Below are positions 54,065 through 61,873 of a stretch of 64,000 nt of DNA, piece by piece. Every line of letters starts with the position of its first letter. Position 1 is the first letter of the stretch. The notes beneath the pieces were generated by a model, which did not search any database, had not been told where the DNA came from, and saw nothing but the letters and a program-made list of their open reading frames with translations. A program made the position numbers and the translations under genes. The stretch is from Actinomycetes bacterium (GTDB lineage Bacteria; Actinomycetota; Acidimicrobiia; Acidimicrobiales; Palsa-688): the NCBI GenBank assembly GCA_021850325.1, contig JAJZMF010000042.1:52276-116275 (forward strand), given 5' to 3'.

Positions 54065-54322
54065 ATGGGAAAGCAGTTCTCCATGAGCGACGAGACCGCG
54101 TGTGAACCTGGCAACGGCGGGGAGCCTCTCAGCGGTGGTGACGGTGCCGTTTGGCAACCTCAACTGCTCAGCGCTCCCCGCCAGGACCGCTCCCGTACCC
54201 CTGCTCTCGCCCTGGGCGAGATCTACCGGCAGCGGGGCCTCGCCGGCGTCGCCGAGGCTCGTGCCGCGCTGGCCGAGGCTGCGAGGCGCGTCGAGGCTCG
54301 CCACCTGCACGAGGCCGCCTGA
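54065..54322 (+). CDS. small hypothetical protein
   Basis: 85 residues from ATG 54065 with GAGGGAAAG about 10 bp upstream; ATG 54083 is possible. The first half is Ser/Gly-rich; the second half predicts a long amphipathic helix (LALGEIYRQRGLAGVAEARA to the end). No motif recognised. It lies between the exporter and the oxygenase gene and may be spurious, though the ribosome site and composition support it. Confidence 0.45.
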   Translation: MGKQFSMSDETACEPGNGGEPLSGGDGAVWQPQLLSAPRQDRSRTPALALGEIYRQRGLAGVAEARAALAEAARRVEARHLHEAA

Positions 54323-54391
54323 GGCAGGACAGGGACCGGCGCCCGCCCGGCGCCTCGGTGACCTCGGCAGGTACCGGTCGGGTACGGGCCT

Positions 54392-55381
54392 GTGAGCCCG
54401 TCCCGCCCCGGTAGCCGCCTGCGCTGGGGGGCCGATGCCCTGGTGGGCGAGGTCCGTGACCGGGTCGTGCGTTCGACCAACGGCTTGTTCGCCCACGGGC
54501 CCTACGCCCTGGAGAAGACCCTGCTTTACAGGGGTGACCCGGGGCTGTTCGGGCCGGGTTCCATGACCTGGCTGGTGGTGGGTGACACGTCCGTGTTCGT
54601 GGGCGGCATAAGGGCCCTGCTGGTGCAGGCTGCCCACCCCGAGGTGGCAGCGGGAGTGGCGGACCATTCGCGCTACCGCCAGGACCCCCTGGGCCGCCTC
54701 AGCCGTACCGCTGCCTACGTCACGGCCACCAGCTTCGGGGCACTGCCCGAGGTCGAGGAGGCGGTACAGGACGTACGGCGTCGTCACCGACCGGTGGAGG
54801 GGACCTCGCACCGAGGTCTGCCCTACGACGCCGACGACGCCGCCCTCGGCGCCTGGGTCCACAACACCCTGACCGACTCGTTCCTCGCCGCCTACCGGGC
54901 CTACGGCACCCGCCCCTGTCCGACCGAGGATGCCGACCGCTTCGTGGCCGAACAGGCCCGGGTGGGCGCCCTCTTGGGCGCCTCCCCACTGCCCACCACG
55001 GCCGCCGAGCTGTCCGAATGGGTGGCGGGGCACCCCGCCCTCGGGCCCTCCCCGGGGGGGAGCGACGCCGTCGGCTTCCTGCGCCGGCCCCCTCTGCCCG
55101 TCGGCGTCCGGGCCGGCTACAGGCTCCTGTTCCGGGCCGCTCTGGCCACTATGCCCGAGCGGGCCCTCGAGGCCACCGGCCTGCGCCCCGCTCCCGGTGA
55201 CCGTCTCATCGGCCGAGCCGCCGTCCACGCCCTGCGCTCCGCGCTGGGCGGGTCGCCGGACTGGCGCCTGGCCCTGGAGAGGGTGGGCGCCACCGGACCG
55301 GCCGACATCCGGTTCCACCAGCCGCTACCCGAGCGCGCCCTGTCCGCGCCGGCGCCCGACGACGTCGGTGAGCGCCTCTAG
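54392..55381 (+). CDS. MpaB-like oxygenase (DUF2236)
   Basis: 329 residues from GTG 54392. The DUF2236/rubber-oxygenase catalytic domain is recognised from GPGSMTWLVVGDTSVFVGGI, LLVQAAHPEVAAGV, DHSRYRQDPLGRLSRTAAYV and LGAWVHNTLTDSFLAAY. Relatives are latex-clearing proteins (b-type heme) and MpaB' enzymes; most actinobacterial members are uncharacterised. No signal peptide, so cytoplasmic. Overlaps the downstream deacetylase gene. Confidence 0.82.
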   Translation: MSPSRPGSRLRWGADALVGEVRDRVVRSTNGLFAHGPYALEKTLLYRGDPGLFGPGSMTWLVVGDTSVFVGGIRALLVQAAHPEVAAGVADHSRYRQDPLGRLSRTAAYVTATSFGALPEVEEAVQDVRRRHRPVEGTSHRGLPYDADDAALGAWVHNTLTDSFLAAYRAYGTRPCPTEDADRFVAEQARVGALLGASPLPTTAAELSEWVAGHPALGPSPGGSDAVGFLRRPPLPVGVRAGYRLLFRAALATMPERALEATGLRPAPGDRLIGRAAVHALRSALGGSPDWRLALERVGATGPADIRFHQPLPERALSAPAPDDVGERL

Positions 55382-56243
55382 TACCTTGCAGTACGTGAGC
55401 TCGCTCGCCGAAGCGCTGGGCCACTCCCCCGGCGCCAAGCTGCTGATCGTCACCTGCGACGACCTCGGCCTCAGTCATGCCGTCAACTCGGGCGTCTACG
55501 GGTCCCTGCGCAGCGGCACCGCCACCAGCGCCGGGCTGCTGGTGCCCGGCCCCTGGGCCCGGGAGGCTGCGGCCAGCTACCGGGGCGAGGACGTGGGCGT
55601 CCACCTCACCCTCAACGCCGAGTACGACCTCTACCGCTGGGGGCCGGTGACCCACTCCCCGTCCCTGCTCGACGGCGACGGGGGCTTCCCCCGCACCCTG
55701 GTCGACCTGTGGGAGCACGCCGACCTCGACGAGGTGGGCCGGGAGTGCCGTGCCCAGCTGGAGCGGGCCATCTACTGGGGCTTTGACGTCAGCCATCTCT
55801 CCGCGCACATGGCAGCCCTCGAACTGCGGCCTGAGTTCTTCGACATCGCCCTGGGCCTGGCCGTGGAGTTCCGCCTCCCGCTCCGCCTGGCCGGCGCCGC
55901 CCACCAGCGCGAGGTCGGGTTCCAGTTCCGCCAACTGGCGGCGGACGAAGGTGTGGTGTCGCCCGACCAGGTGGTGCGTTCGGCACGGGGCAACAGCGCC
56001 CGTGCCGTCGTGGACCAACTGCTGAGCAACCTGGCCCCGGGGGTGACCGAGCTGGTGCTGCGCCCCGCCCGCGACACCGAGGAGCTCCGGGCGGTCATGC
56101 CGGACTGGCCCTCCCGGGTGGAGGACTACACCATCGCCACCGCACGTGAGGGCCTGGCCGCCCTGGCCGCCCGGGCAGGGGTCGTCCTGACCAGCTACCG
56201 CGCCCTGTGCCGCCTGCAGAGGAGCCGGCCGGGCCAGGCCTGA
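55368..56243 (+). CDS. ChbG/HpnK (YdjC) family carbohydrate deacetylase
   Basis: 291 residues if GTG 55368 is used; GTG 55395 (282 residues) is an alternative and neither has a good ribosome site. Metal-site motifs: LLIVTCDDLGLSHAVN, GVHLTLNAEYDLYRWGPV and VSHLSAHMAAL. Zinc- or magnesium-dependent removal of acetyl groups from N-acetylated sugars such as chitobiose or hopanoid glycans. The start overlaps the oxygenase stop, suggesting coupling. Confidence 0.82.
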   Translation: MSASSTLQYVSSLAEALGHSPGAKLLIVTCDDLGLSHAVNSGVYGSLRSGTATSAGLLVPGPWAREAAASYRGEDVGVHLTLNAEYDLYRWGPVTHSPSLLDGDGGFPRTLVDLWEHADLDEVGRECRAQLERAIYWGFDVSHLSAHMAALELRPEFFDIALGLAVEFRLPLRLAGAAHQREVGFQFRQLAADEGVVSPDQVVRSARGNSARAVVDQLLSNLAPGVTELVLRPARDTEELRAVMPDWPSRVEDYTIATAREGLAALAARAGVVLTSYRALCRLQRSRPGQA

Positions 56244-56300
56244 GGCCACCGGGGGCCAGCCGTCGACCCGAGGGCGGGCCGGCCGGTCGCCCAGGCCGGT

Positions 56301-56945
56301 CTACGACGCGGGCGCCGCGGCGCTGCCGCTCCCGGCCAGGACCTGGTCGCTGGAGACGCAGCCGACCCCGGCCCGGCGCATCTGCTCACGGGCCTGCTCG
56401 GCCGTGGTGCCGCTCACGGCCACCGTCAGGTCGCTGATGACCCTGGCCCGGAAGCCGAGCGTGGCGGCGTCCAGGGCAGTGGCCCTGACGCAGTGGTCCT
56501 CGGCGATGCCCACCAGGTCCAGGTCCGTCACCCCTGCCTCGTCCAGGAAGGCCCTCAGCGTACGGCCGGCCGCACTGCCGCTCCCGGCCGAACGCCCCTC
56601 GAAGCCGCTGTAGCCGGCGCTGTGCTCGCCTTTGAGGAACCGGACGGCCCCCGCAGGCAGCCGCAGGTCAGGGTGGAGGCCGGCGCCCGCCGTGCCCGCC
56701 CGGCAGTGCTCGGGCCAGGTCTGTTCGTAGTCGGGCGCCCGGCCGGGGCGGGCAAAGTGGGCCGCCGGGGCCACGTGCCAGTCCTGGGTGGTCACCACCA
56801 GGTCGTAGAGCCCGCCCCGGCGGAGGGCCTCCTCCAGGAACCGGCTGACGGAGCGGGCCAGAGCTTCGCCGCCGGGCACAGCGAGGCTGCCCCCTTCACA
56901 GAAGTCGACCTGCACGTCGACTATGACAAGTGCTCTCTTGCCCAT
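56301..56945 (-). CDS. pncA: nicotinamidase/pyrazinamidase
   Basis: 214 residues. Cys hydrolase that converts nicotinamide to nicotinate for NAD salvage. Asp10 in VIVDVQVDFCEGG, metal ligands Asp and His in TTQDWHVAP and HFARPG, Lys in FLKGEHSAGYSG, catalytic Cys in VGIAEDHCVRATALDAA. All needed residues are present. Single gene with a short C-terminal tail. Confidence 0.9.
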   Translation of the reverse strand: MGKRALVIVDVQVDFCEGGSLAVPGGEALARSVSRFLEEALRRGGLYDLVVTTQDWHVAPAAHFARPGRAPDYEQTWPEHCRAGTAGAGLHPDLRLPAGAVRFLKGEHSAGYSGFEGRSAGSGSAAGRTLRAFLDEAGVTDLDLVGIAEDHCVRATALDAATLGFRARVISDLTVAVSGTTAEQAREQMRRAGVGCVSSDQVLAGSGSAAAPAS

Positions 56946-56979
56946 GGCACCGGTCTACCTCCGACCACGCCCGGAGCGT

Positions 56980-57012
56980 GAGGGGCCCGGGCGGCGCCGG
57001 GCCGGGCCCCTC
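56980..57012 (-). terminator. hairpin after the esterase gene
   Basis: GAGGGGCCCGG and CCGGGCCCCTC form a perfect 11-bp stem with an 11-base GC loop, starting 11 bp after the esterase stop (57024) on the minus strand and before pncA. Confidence 0.65.
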
Positions 57013-57023
57013 GGCTACGCCGC

Positions 57024-57989
57024 TCAGGCCAGGCCGGCCCCGGCCAGGTACTCGAGCTTGCGCCGGAACTGGTTGACGCCACCCCCCTCGTGGCCGTTGT
57101 ACTCGTAGACCTCGATCTGCTTCTCGCCCCGGTAGTGGTTGTAGGCGGTGAAGACCGTGGAGGCAGGCGTGATCTCGTCCAACAGGCCCACCGAGAACAG
57201 TGCCGGTGCTGTGGCCCGCTTGGCGTGGTTCACCACGTCCACGTAGGAGAAGGTCGAAAAGACGGTGCCCACCCGGTCCGGGTAGACCCGGCAGTAGGCG
57301 GCCAGCTCGTTGTAGGGCAACGTGCTGACGACCTCCAGTGCCCGGCGGGCGTGGGCCAGGAAGGGGACGTCGGGCAGGGAGGCAGCCACGTCACCGACCA
57401 GGGACGTGGCTGCCAGGGCCAGGCCCCCACCCTGGCTCCCCCCCGTCACGACCACCTTCCGCTCCTCCAGGGCGGGGTGGGAGCGGGCGGCCCGCACGGC
57501 GAGGGCGGCGTCCACGAAGAGCCGGGTGAAGTAGTAGGTGGACGGCGACAGGATGCCGCTCGTCATCTTGCCTGCCACGGAAGGCTCGCCCGTGGCCCCC
57601 GGGTCCGCGGTGTGGGCCCTGCGCCCGCCGCCCCCCTGCCCCCGCGAGTCCATGACGAAGTGGGGGTAGCCGGCGCTGGGCCAGTTCAACCATTCGTAGG
57701 GGTCACCGCGGCCGCCGTTGTACCCGATGTACTCGACGACCACGGGCGCCGAGGCCGTGCCCCGGTGGGGCACCGACAGCCAGCCTTTGACCGGCGTCCC
57801 GCCGTGGCCACTGAAGGTAACGTCCCACACCGTTGCGTGGCGGGGCCCGTCTGCCAGTTCCTCGAACACCGGCGGCGACCAGTGCCGGGCGGCCTCGCTG
57901 AGCTGGGAGGACCAAAAGGCGTCGAAATCGGCCGGTTCTTCGACCTCGGGTTTGTACGTACGCAGCTGGGACAGGGGCATGTCGAACAT
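57024..57989 (-). CDS. acetyl xylan esterase/cephalosporin-C deacetylase family
   Basis: 321 residues from ATG 57989, giving the family start MFDMPLSQLRTYKPEVEEP; an ATG 9 bp upstream is also open. Alpha/beta hydrolase with ADFDAFWSSQL, YIGYNGGRGDPYEWLNW, DSRGQGGGG, nucleophile VVTGGSQGGGLALA and late acid/base GLLDEITPASTVF and NGHEGGG. Removes acetyl groups from xylo-oligosaccharides, sugars or antibiotics. No signal peptide, so it acts on imported substrates. Confidence 0.88.
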   Translation of the reverse strand: MFDMPLSQLRTYKPEVEEPADFDAFWSSQLSEAARHWSPPVFEELADGPRHATVWDVTFSGHGGTPVKGWLSVPHRGTASAPVVVEYIGYNGGRGDPYEWLNWPSAGYPHFVMDSRGQGGGGRRAHTADPGATGEPSVAGKMTSGILSPSTYYFTRLFVDAALAVRAARSHPALEERKVVVTGGSQGGGLALAATSLVGDVAASLPDVPFLAHARRALEVVSTLPYNELAAYCRVYPDRVGTVFSTFSYVDVVNHAKRATAPALFSVGLLDEITPASTVFTAYNHYRGEKQIEVYEYNGHEGGGVNQFRRKLEYLAGAGLA

Positions 57990-58020
57990 GCGCCCCATTA
58001 TTGCTGGCCGGGCGCCCCCC

Positions 58021-58920
58021 TCAGGCGAAGCGGCGCAGGGCCGGGACCGAGGGCACCACGTAGTAGGCGCCCGTCAACGGCCGGGAGAAGTAGGTGAGGC
58101 GGTCCCGCACCCCGTCCGCCGTCCCGGCCATTCGTGCGAGCATGACCTCCAGGGTGGGAGGCCGGTTGGTGAAGGCCACGAAGACCATGCCATGGGCCCT
58201 GACGCCGCCGAAGCTCGTGCTGCGGCGGAAGACCTTCAGTTCGTTGCCTGCCTCGTCCTCGATGACCATGCGGGCCACATGCGAGTCGGGCGGCTTCAGG
58301 TCGTCGTCGAGCTCGACGCTGTCGGCCTTGGTGCGGCCGATGACCGCCTCCTGGTCGGCCAGGGCCAGCGAGGAGAGACGGGCCAGGTCGTGCTCCCAAC
58401 GTTGGACCAGGGCCACGCTCGCTCCTGCCCCCGCCCGGCCGTCGGGCACGGTGGCAACCTCGGGGGCCTCGTCCAGGGGCGGGTTCTCCGTGCCGTCTAC
58501 GAAACCGCTGATGTCCCGGCTGTCGCGGTAGGCGAACCCGGCCGTCTCCTCGGCCAGCACGGCCCAGGGCCGCACGGCGGCGGCGCAGGCCCGGGCCACG
58601 TCGAAGGCGGCGTCGTAGCCGGCGGCCGCCACCCAGGCCCAGGCCGAGTGCTGCGTAGCAGGCATGCGGTAGCCGTCCGGCCCGTCCACGGGCACGAAGT
58701 CCACCGCCCCCTCCGGGCAGTCCTCGGGCGCCACGGCCCGCCACAGCGAGGGTGCCAGGCCCACCACCACGTTCGCCCCCGCCGTCGTCCTCCTGGGCTC
58801 GTCCAGGGACGCCAGCGCGCCGACCAGGTCCTCGGGCGCCGCCCCCGGCAGGAGGTCGAAGTCCAGGTAGTAGTGCGAGCGGGTGCCGAGGGCGAACACC
58901 CCGGGCTGAGGCATGGGCAT
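58021..58920 (-). CDS. DyP-type heme peroxidase
   Basis: 299 residues. GFVDGTENP at about 139-147 with catalytic Asp142, distal Arg in FRRSTSFGGV and proximal heme His in PDSHVARMVI (about 212). Short YfeX-like (P/B class) form without Tat signal, so cytoplasmic. No encapsulin gene or encapsulin-targeting tail is apparent. Oxidises dyes, phenols or porphyrinogens with H2O2; physiological substrate unknown. Confidence 0.9.
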   Translation of the reverse strand: MPMPQPGVFALGTRSHYYLDFDLLPGAAPEDLVGALASLDEPRRTTAGANVVVGLAPSLWRAVAPEDCPEGAVDFVPVDGPDGYRMPATQHSAWAWVAAAGYDAAFDVARACAAAVRPWAVLAEETAGFAYRDSRDISGFVDGTENPPLDEAPEVATVPDGRAGAGASVALVQRWEHDLARLSSLALADQEAVIGRTKADSVELDDDLKPPDSHVARMVIEDEAGNELKVFRRSTSFGGVRAHGMVFVAFTNRPPTLEVMLARMAGTADGVRDRLTYFSRPLTGAYYVVPSVPALRRFA

Positions 58921-58963
58921 CGGCCCTGGATACTACCGGCACCTCCCGGCGCCGGCCCGGTGG

Positions 58964-59230
58964 CTAGCGGGTCTCGAAGCCCTCCAGGCCCGTCTCCGCT
59001 TCGTCCTCCGCCACGACCGCTCTCACCCGGGCAGCGGGCGGCCCTTGGGCGCACCAGGCCTCCAGGCGCGCCACCGCCTCCTCCGGGCCCTCGGCCACCA
59101 CCTCGACCCTGCCGTCGTCCAGGTTGGCTGCCCAGCCCGCCAGGCCGAGGGCGAGAGCCTGCTGGCGACAGGCCCCCCGGTACCAGACACCCTGGACCCG
59201 GCCACTGACCAGCAAGCGCCTCCTCACCAC
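58964..59230 (-). CDS. acyP: acylphosphatase
   Basis: 88 residues, normal length. Active-site Arg18 in SGRVQGVWYRGACRQQA and Asn36 in GWAANLDDGRVEVVAEG. Hydrolyses acyl phosphates such as acetyl or carbamoyl phosphate. Stands 43 bp upstream of the peroxidase gene in the same direction. Confidence 0.92.
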   Translation of the reverse strand: MVRRRLLVSGRVQGVWYRGACRQQALALGLAGWAANLDDGRVEVVAEGPEEAVARLEAWCAQGPPAARVRAVVAEDEAETGLEGFETR

Positions 59231-59283
59231 GGGCCAAAGCTAGCCCGGCCGGGCCGGGCCCACAGGGGCCCCGGGGCCACAGG

Positions 59284-59302
59284 GCCGGCCCTCAGGGCCG
59301 GC
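59284..59302 (-). terminator. hairpin across the methyltransferase stop codon
   Basis: GCCGGCCC and GGGCCGGC pair perfectly around a TCA loop that is the complement of the stop codon, so the hairpin overlaps the 3' end of the coding region. Confidence 0.4.
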
Positions 59303-60092
59303 AGAGCACCTCGGTCGCCGGGACCACGAAGCAGCCGTCCGGGCTGGCCGCCCAGCGCTCCCAGGCCTCCGCCATAGCTGCGAGGTCGGCACCGCTGGCG
59401 TGGCCCCCCTGCAGCGCCTGCTCCGCCAGGGACGAGCGCACCCGCTCCGCCCACGACCCTCCCCACCACCGGCGCTCGGCGTCGGTGGCAAAGCACCAGG
59501 CCGAGGCCGACACCTCCACCTGCGAGAAACCTGCTTCCCGCGCCCAGGAGAGCAGGCGGCGGCCGGCGGCCGGCTCACCCCCATTGGCCCGGGCGACCCG
59601 CAGGTACATCTCCATCCAACGGTCGAGCCACGGGTCGGCCGGGTACCAGGCCATGGCCGGGTAGTCGCTGTCGCGCGCCGCCACCACACCGCCCGGCCGG
59701 CACACACGGCGCATCTCGGAGAGCGCTGCCACGGGCCGGCCCAGGTGCTGGAGCACCTGGTGGGCGTGGACCACGTCGAAGCTGGCGTCCCCGTAGGGGA
59801 GCCCGTAGACGTCCGCCTGCTCGACCCGGGCATTGGCCAGGCCCCGCTCGGCCAGGAGGGCCCCGGCGCCGGCCAGCACGGCGGGTGCGTTGTCCATCGC
59901 CACCACCTCGCCGGGCGCGACCAGGGCGGCCAGGTCGGCAGTGATGGTGCCCGGCCCGCAGCCGACGTCGAGCAGACGCTGGCCCGGCCTCAGATGGGCG
60001 AGCAGGTAGGCGGCCGAGTTGTCCGCCGTGCGCCAGGCATGCGAGCGCAGCACGCTGGCATGGTGGCCGTGGGTGTAACGCTCTTCCGCCAC
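59292..60092 (-). CDS. SAM-dependent methyltransferase
   Basis: 266 residues. Class I methyltransferase: motif I RLLDVGCGPGTITADLA (about residue 38), acidic VAMDNAP, VEQADVYGLPYGDASFDVVH, and MRRVCRPGGVV. Resembles UbiE/COQ5-type or small-molecule methyltransferases. Substrate unknown. Ends the NUDIX-methyltransferase pair. Confidence 0.88.
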   Translation of the reverse strand: MAEERYTHGHHASVLRSHAWRTADNSAAYLLAHLRPGQRLLDVGCGPGTITADLAALVAPGEVVAMDNAPAVLAGAGALLAERGLANARVEQADVYGLPYGDASFDVVHAHQVLQHLGRPVAALSEMRRVCRPGGVVAARDSDYPAMAWYPADPWLDRWMEMYLRVARANGGEPAAGRRLLSWAREAGFSQVEVSASAWCFATDAERRWWGGSWAERVRSSLAEQALQGGHASGADLAAMAEAWERWAASPDGCFVVPATEVLCRP

Positions 60093-60093
60093 T

Positions 60094-60573
60094 TCAGGGC
60101 ACCGGGCGGGCCCACTCGGCCACCCTCGCCTCCTCCATGAGCGCCCGGGTGAAGTCGTTCATGGCCACGCCGGGCAGGTCCTCGACCGGGAACCACCCCA
60201 CCTCGAGCGTCTCGTCACCGTCGGGGCGGGCCGTGCCCCCCACCACCCTGCCCTCGTAGATAACGCCCACGTAGGACACCACGTCCCCGTTGGGGTAGTG
60301 CATCCGGAAGCGGGGGCCCCCGATCACGGCCCGGAGGGCCACGATGTCGACCTCAACCCCGGCCTCCTCCAGTGCCTCCCGCCGGGCTGCGTCGGCCGGC
60401 GCCTCGTCGGGGTCGATGGCACCCCCCAGGGTGCCCCACTTGCCGTCGTCGGCGTGACGTACCAGCATGAGCCGTCCCCGGTCGTCCAGGGGCACGACAC
60501 CCGCAGCGGGCAGCAGCAACAGGTCGTGGCCGACATGGCGGCGCATGGAGGCGATGTAGGCGGACATGCCCAT
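60094..60573 (-). CDS. NUDIX hydrolase
   Basis: 159 residues from ATG 60573 (60567 is equally possible). The Nudix box fits G-x5-E-x7-RE-x2-EE-x-G: GGAIDPDEAPADAARREALE followed by EAG. Preceding KWGTLGG supports the family. Hydrolyses a nucleoside diphosphate linked to another moiety; substrate not readable. One base separates it from the methyltransferase start. Confidence 0.9.
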   Translation of the reverse strand: MGMSAYIASMRRHVGHDLLLLPAAGVVPLDDRGRLMLVRHADDGKWGTLGGAIDPDEAPADAARREALEEAGVEVDIVALRAVIGGPRFRMHYPNGDVVSYVGVIYEGRVVGGTARPDGDETLEVGWFPVEDLPGVAMNDFTRALMEEARVAEWARPVP

Positions 60574-60720
60574 GCACCCGACCTTACGCCCTGGGCGCCC
60601 CCAGCCGTGCCGGTCCCCTCCCTGCGCCGTCCCCGCACGGCGCGGGCCGGTTACGGCGGCAGAGCAGACCGGTTGCGGGGGGCCGCACGGACAGCCCCTG
60701 CCGAGTAGGACGGCTTGGCT

Positions 60721-60762
60721 CGGGCACCTCGGTCCGGGCACCTCGGTCCGGGCACCTCGGTT
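60721..60762. repeat. 14-bp tandem repeat
   Basis: Three copies of CGGGCACCTCGGTC (the last ending in T) lie in the gap between the NUDIX gene and the secreted gene, just after the latter's stop codon. No coding role. Confidence 0.85.
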
Positions 60763-60769
60763 CGGCGCC

Positions 60770-61651
60770 TCAGGGCAGGCCTGCCGCCGCACCCGGCCCC
60801 GGCATGGCCGGTTGCCCGGGGGGCACGCTCAGCCAGCCGGCCTGCACCGGCACCCAATGCACCGGGACGCCGACCGGGACCGTCCGGTCCCAGCCCGAGT
60901 AGGTGTAGACGGTCCTGGTCCACCACTCCTTGCCCATTGCAACAAAGCTGCTCTCACTGCTTGCCCTCAGCGGCAGGCCCGCCGGCCCGACCCATACCAC
61001 CTCGCTCACCGGCCGGCCCGCCTGGGCTCCCGACTCCCTCACCCGGCGCACCAGCTCGCCCCCAACCCGGATGGGGGACAGGAACGACGACGTCGTCGCC
61101 AGGGTGCCCAACTGCGTCGAGACCTCTGAGAGCTGGGCCCCGAGGACAACCTGACGGAAGGCCGGCGACGAGGCCGGCGCGGCCAGCCAGCGGCCGGCCT
61201 CGGCCCGGGCCGAGGCCATCCGCAGCCCCCCGTAGTCGTAAAGGCCACCGACGTCACCATTCAGGTAGATGCGAGGCCCGCTCAGCAGGAAGGTGATGCG
61301 GGAAGCGGCGACCTTGCCCCGGTAGGCGGCCGGAGGAGCCACAAGGACAGACGCCGTGGCTCCGTCCGGGCCCACGTACACGCCAAGCAGCGTCCCGCCT
61401 TCGGGACAGCCGGAGGGCTCCCTGCCGGTGCACGAGGTGAGCTGCCACCTCACGCTGTGCTGGTGCAGCACAGCTTGCTGGGCCGACAGGACCAGGGCGG
61501 CCGCTGACGGGGACGGCGCTGTAGCCATTGCCGGCGCGATCGGCACCCCGACCAGGACAGCGACGGCCATCAGCAGGGCCGACCAAGCCATGGCGGCTAC
61601 AGGCAGCACCCCCCGGCTGCGCACCGTCCGGACCTCGCCCCCGTTGCCCAT
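60770..61651 (-). CDS. secreted protein of unknown function
   Basis: 293 residues from ATG 61651. Signal peptide: basic VRTVRSRGV, hydrophobic AMAWSALLMAVAVLVGVPIA and a cleavage region near APAMATA (about residue 45). Mature part: HQHSVRWQLTSCTGREPSGC (possible disulfide), then beta-rich stretches (ITFLLSGPRIYLNGDVGGLYD), reminiscent of LppX/LprG-like lipid-binding folds, though there is no lipobox. C-terminal WWTRTVYTYSGWDRTVPVG. Function unknown. Confidence 0.7.
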   Translation of the reverse strand: MGNGGEVRTVRSRGVLPVAAMAWSALLMAVAVLVGVPIAPAMATAPSPSAAALVLSAQQAVLHQHSVRWQLTSCTGREPSGCPEGGTLLGVYVGPDGATASVLVAPPAAYRGKVAASRITFLLSGPRIYLNGDVGGLYDYGGLRMASARAEAGRWLAAPASSPAFRQVVLGAQLSEVSTQLGTLATTSSFLSPIRVGGELVRRVRESGAQAGRPVSEVVWVGPAGLPLRASSESSFVAMGKEWWTRTVYTYSGWDRTVPVGVPVHWVPVQAGWLSVPPGQPAMPGPGAAAGLP

Positions 61652-61873
61652 CCTCGGCCTCCCCGCCCGTCCAGGTCCCTGTGCCCCGGCCCCATTGTGA
61701 CCGGCCGTCGCAGCTGCCAAAAGGGGCACTTGTGCCCCTGGTCAGGGGCACGGCACCGGCACTACGCTACGGGGGCCCCCACCCGTCGCTGGCCCCGGTA
61801 GTTGACGAGGGCGGACGGGGACAGGCCCATGCCGGACGGAGGAGAGCCTTCACATGCACGAGCAGGCAGTCCC

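Noticed and set aside
58021..58920. Encapsulin cargo peroxidase
   Set aside because: No encapsulin gene nearby and the C-terminus lacks an evident targeting extension.
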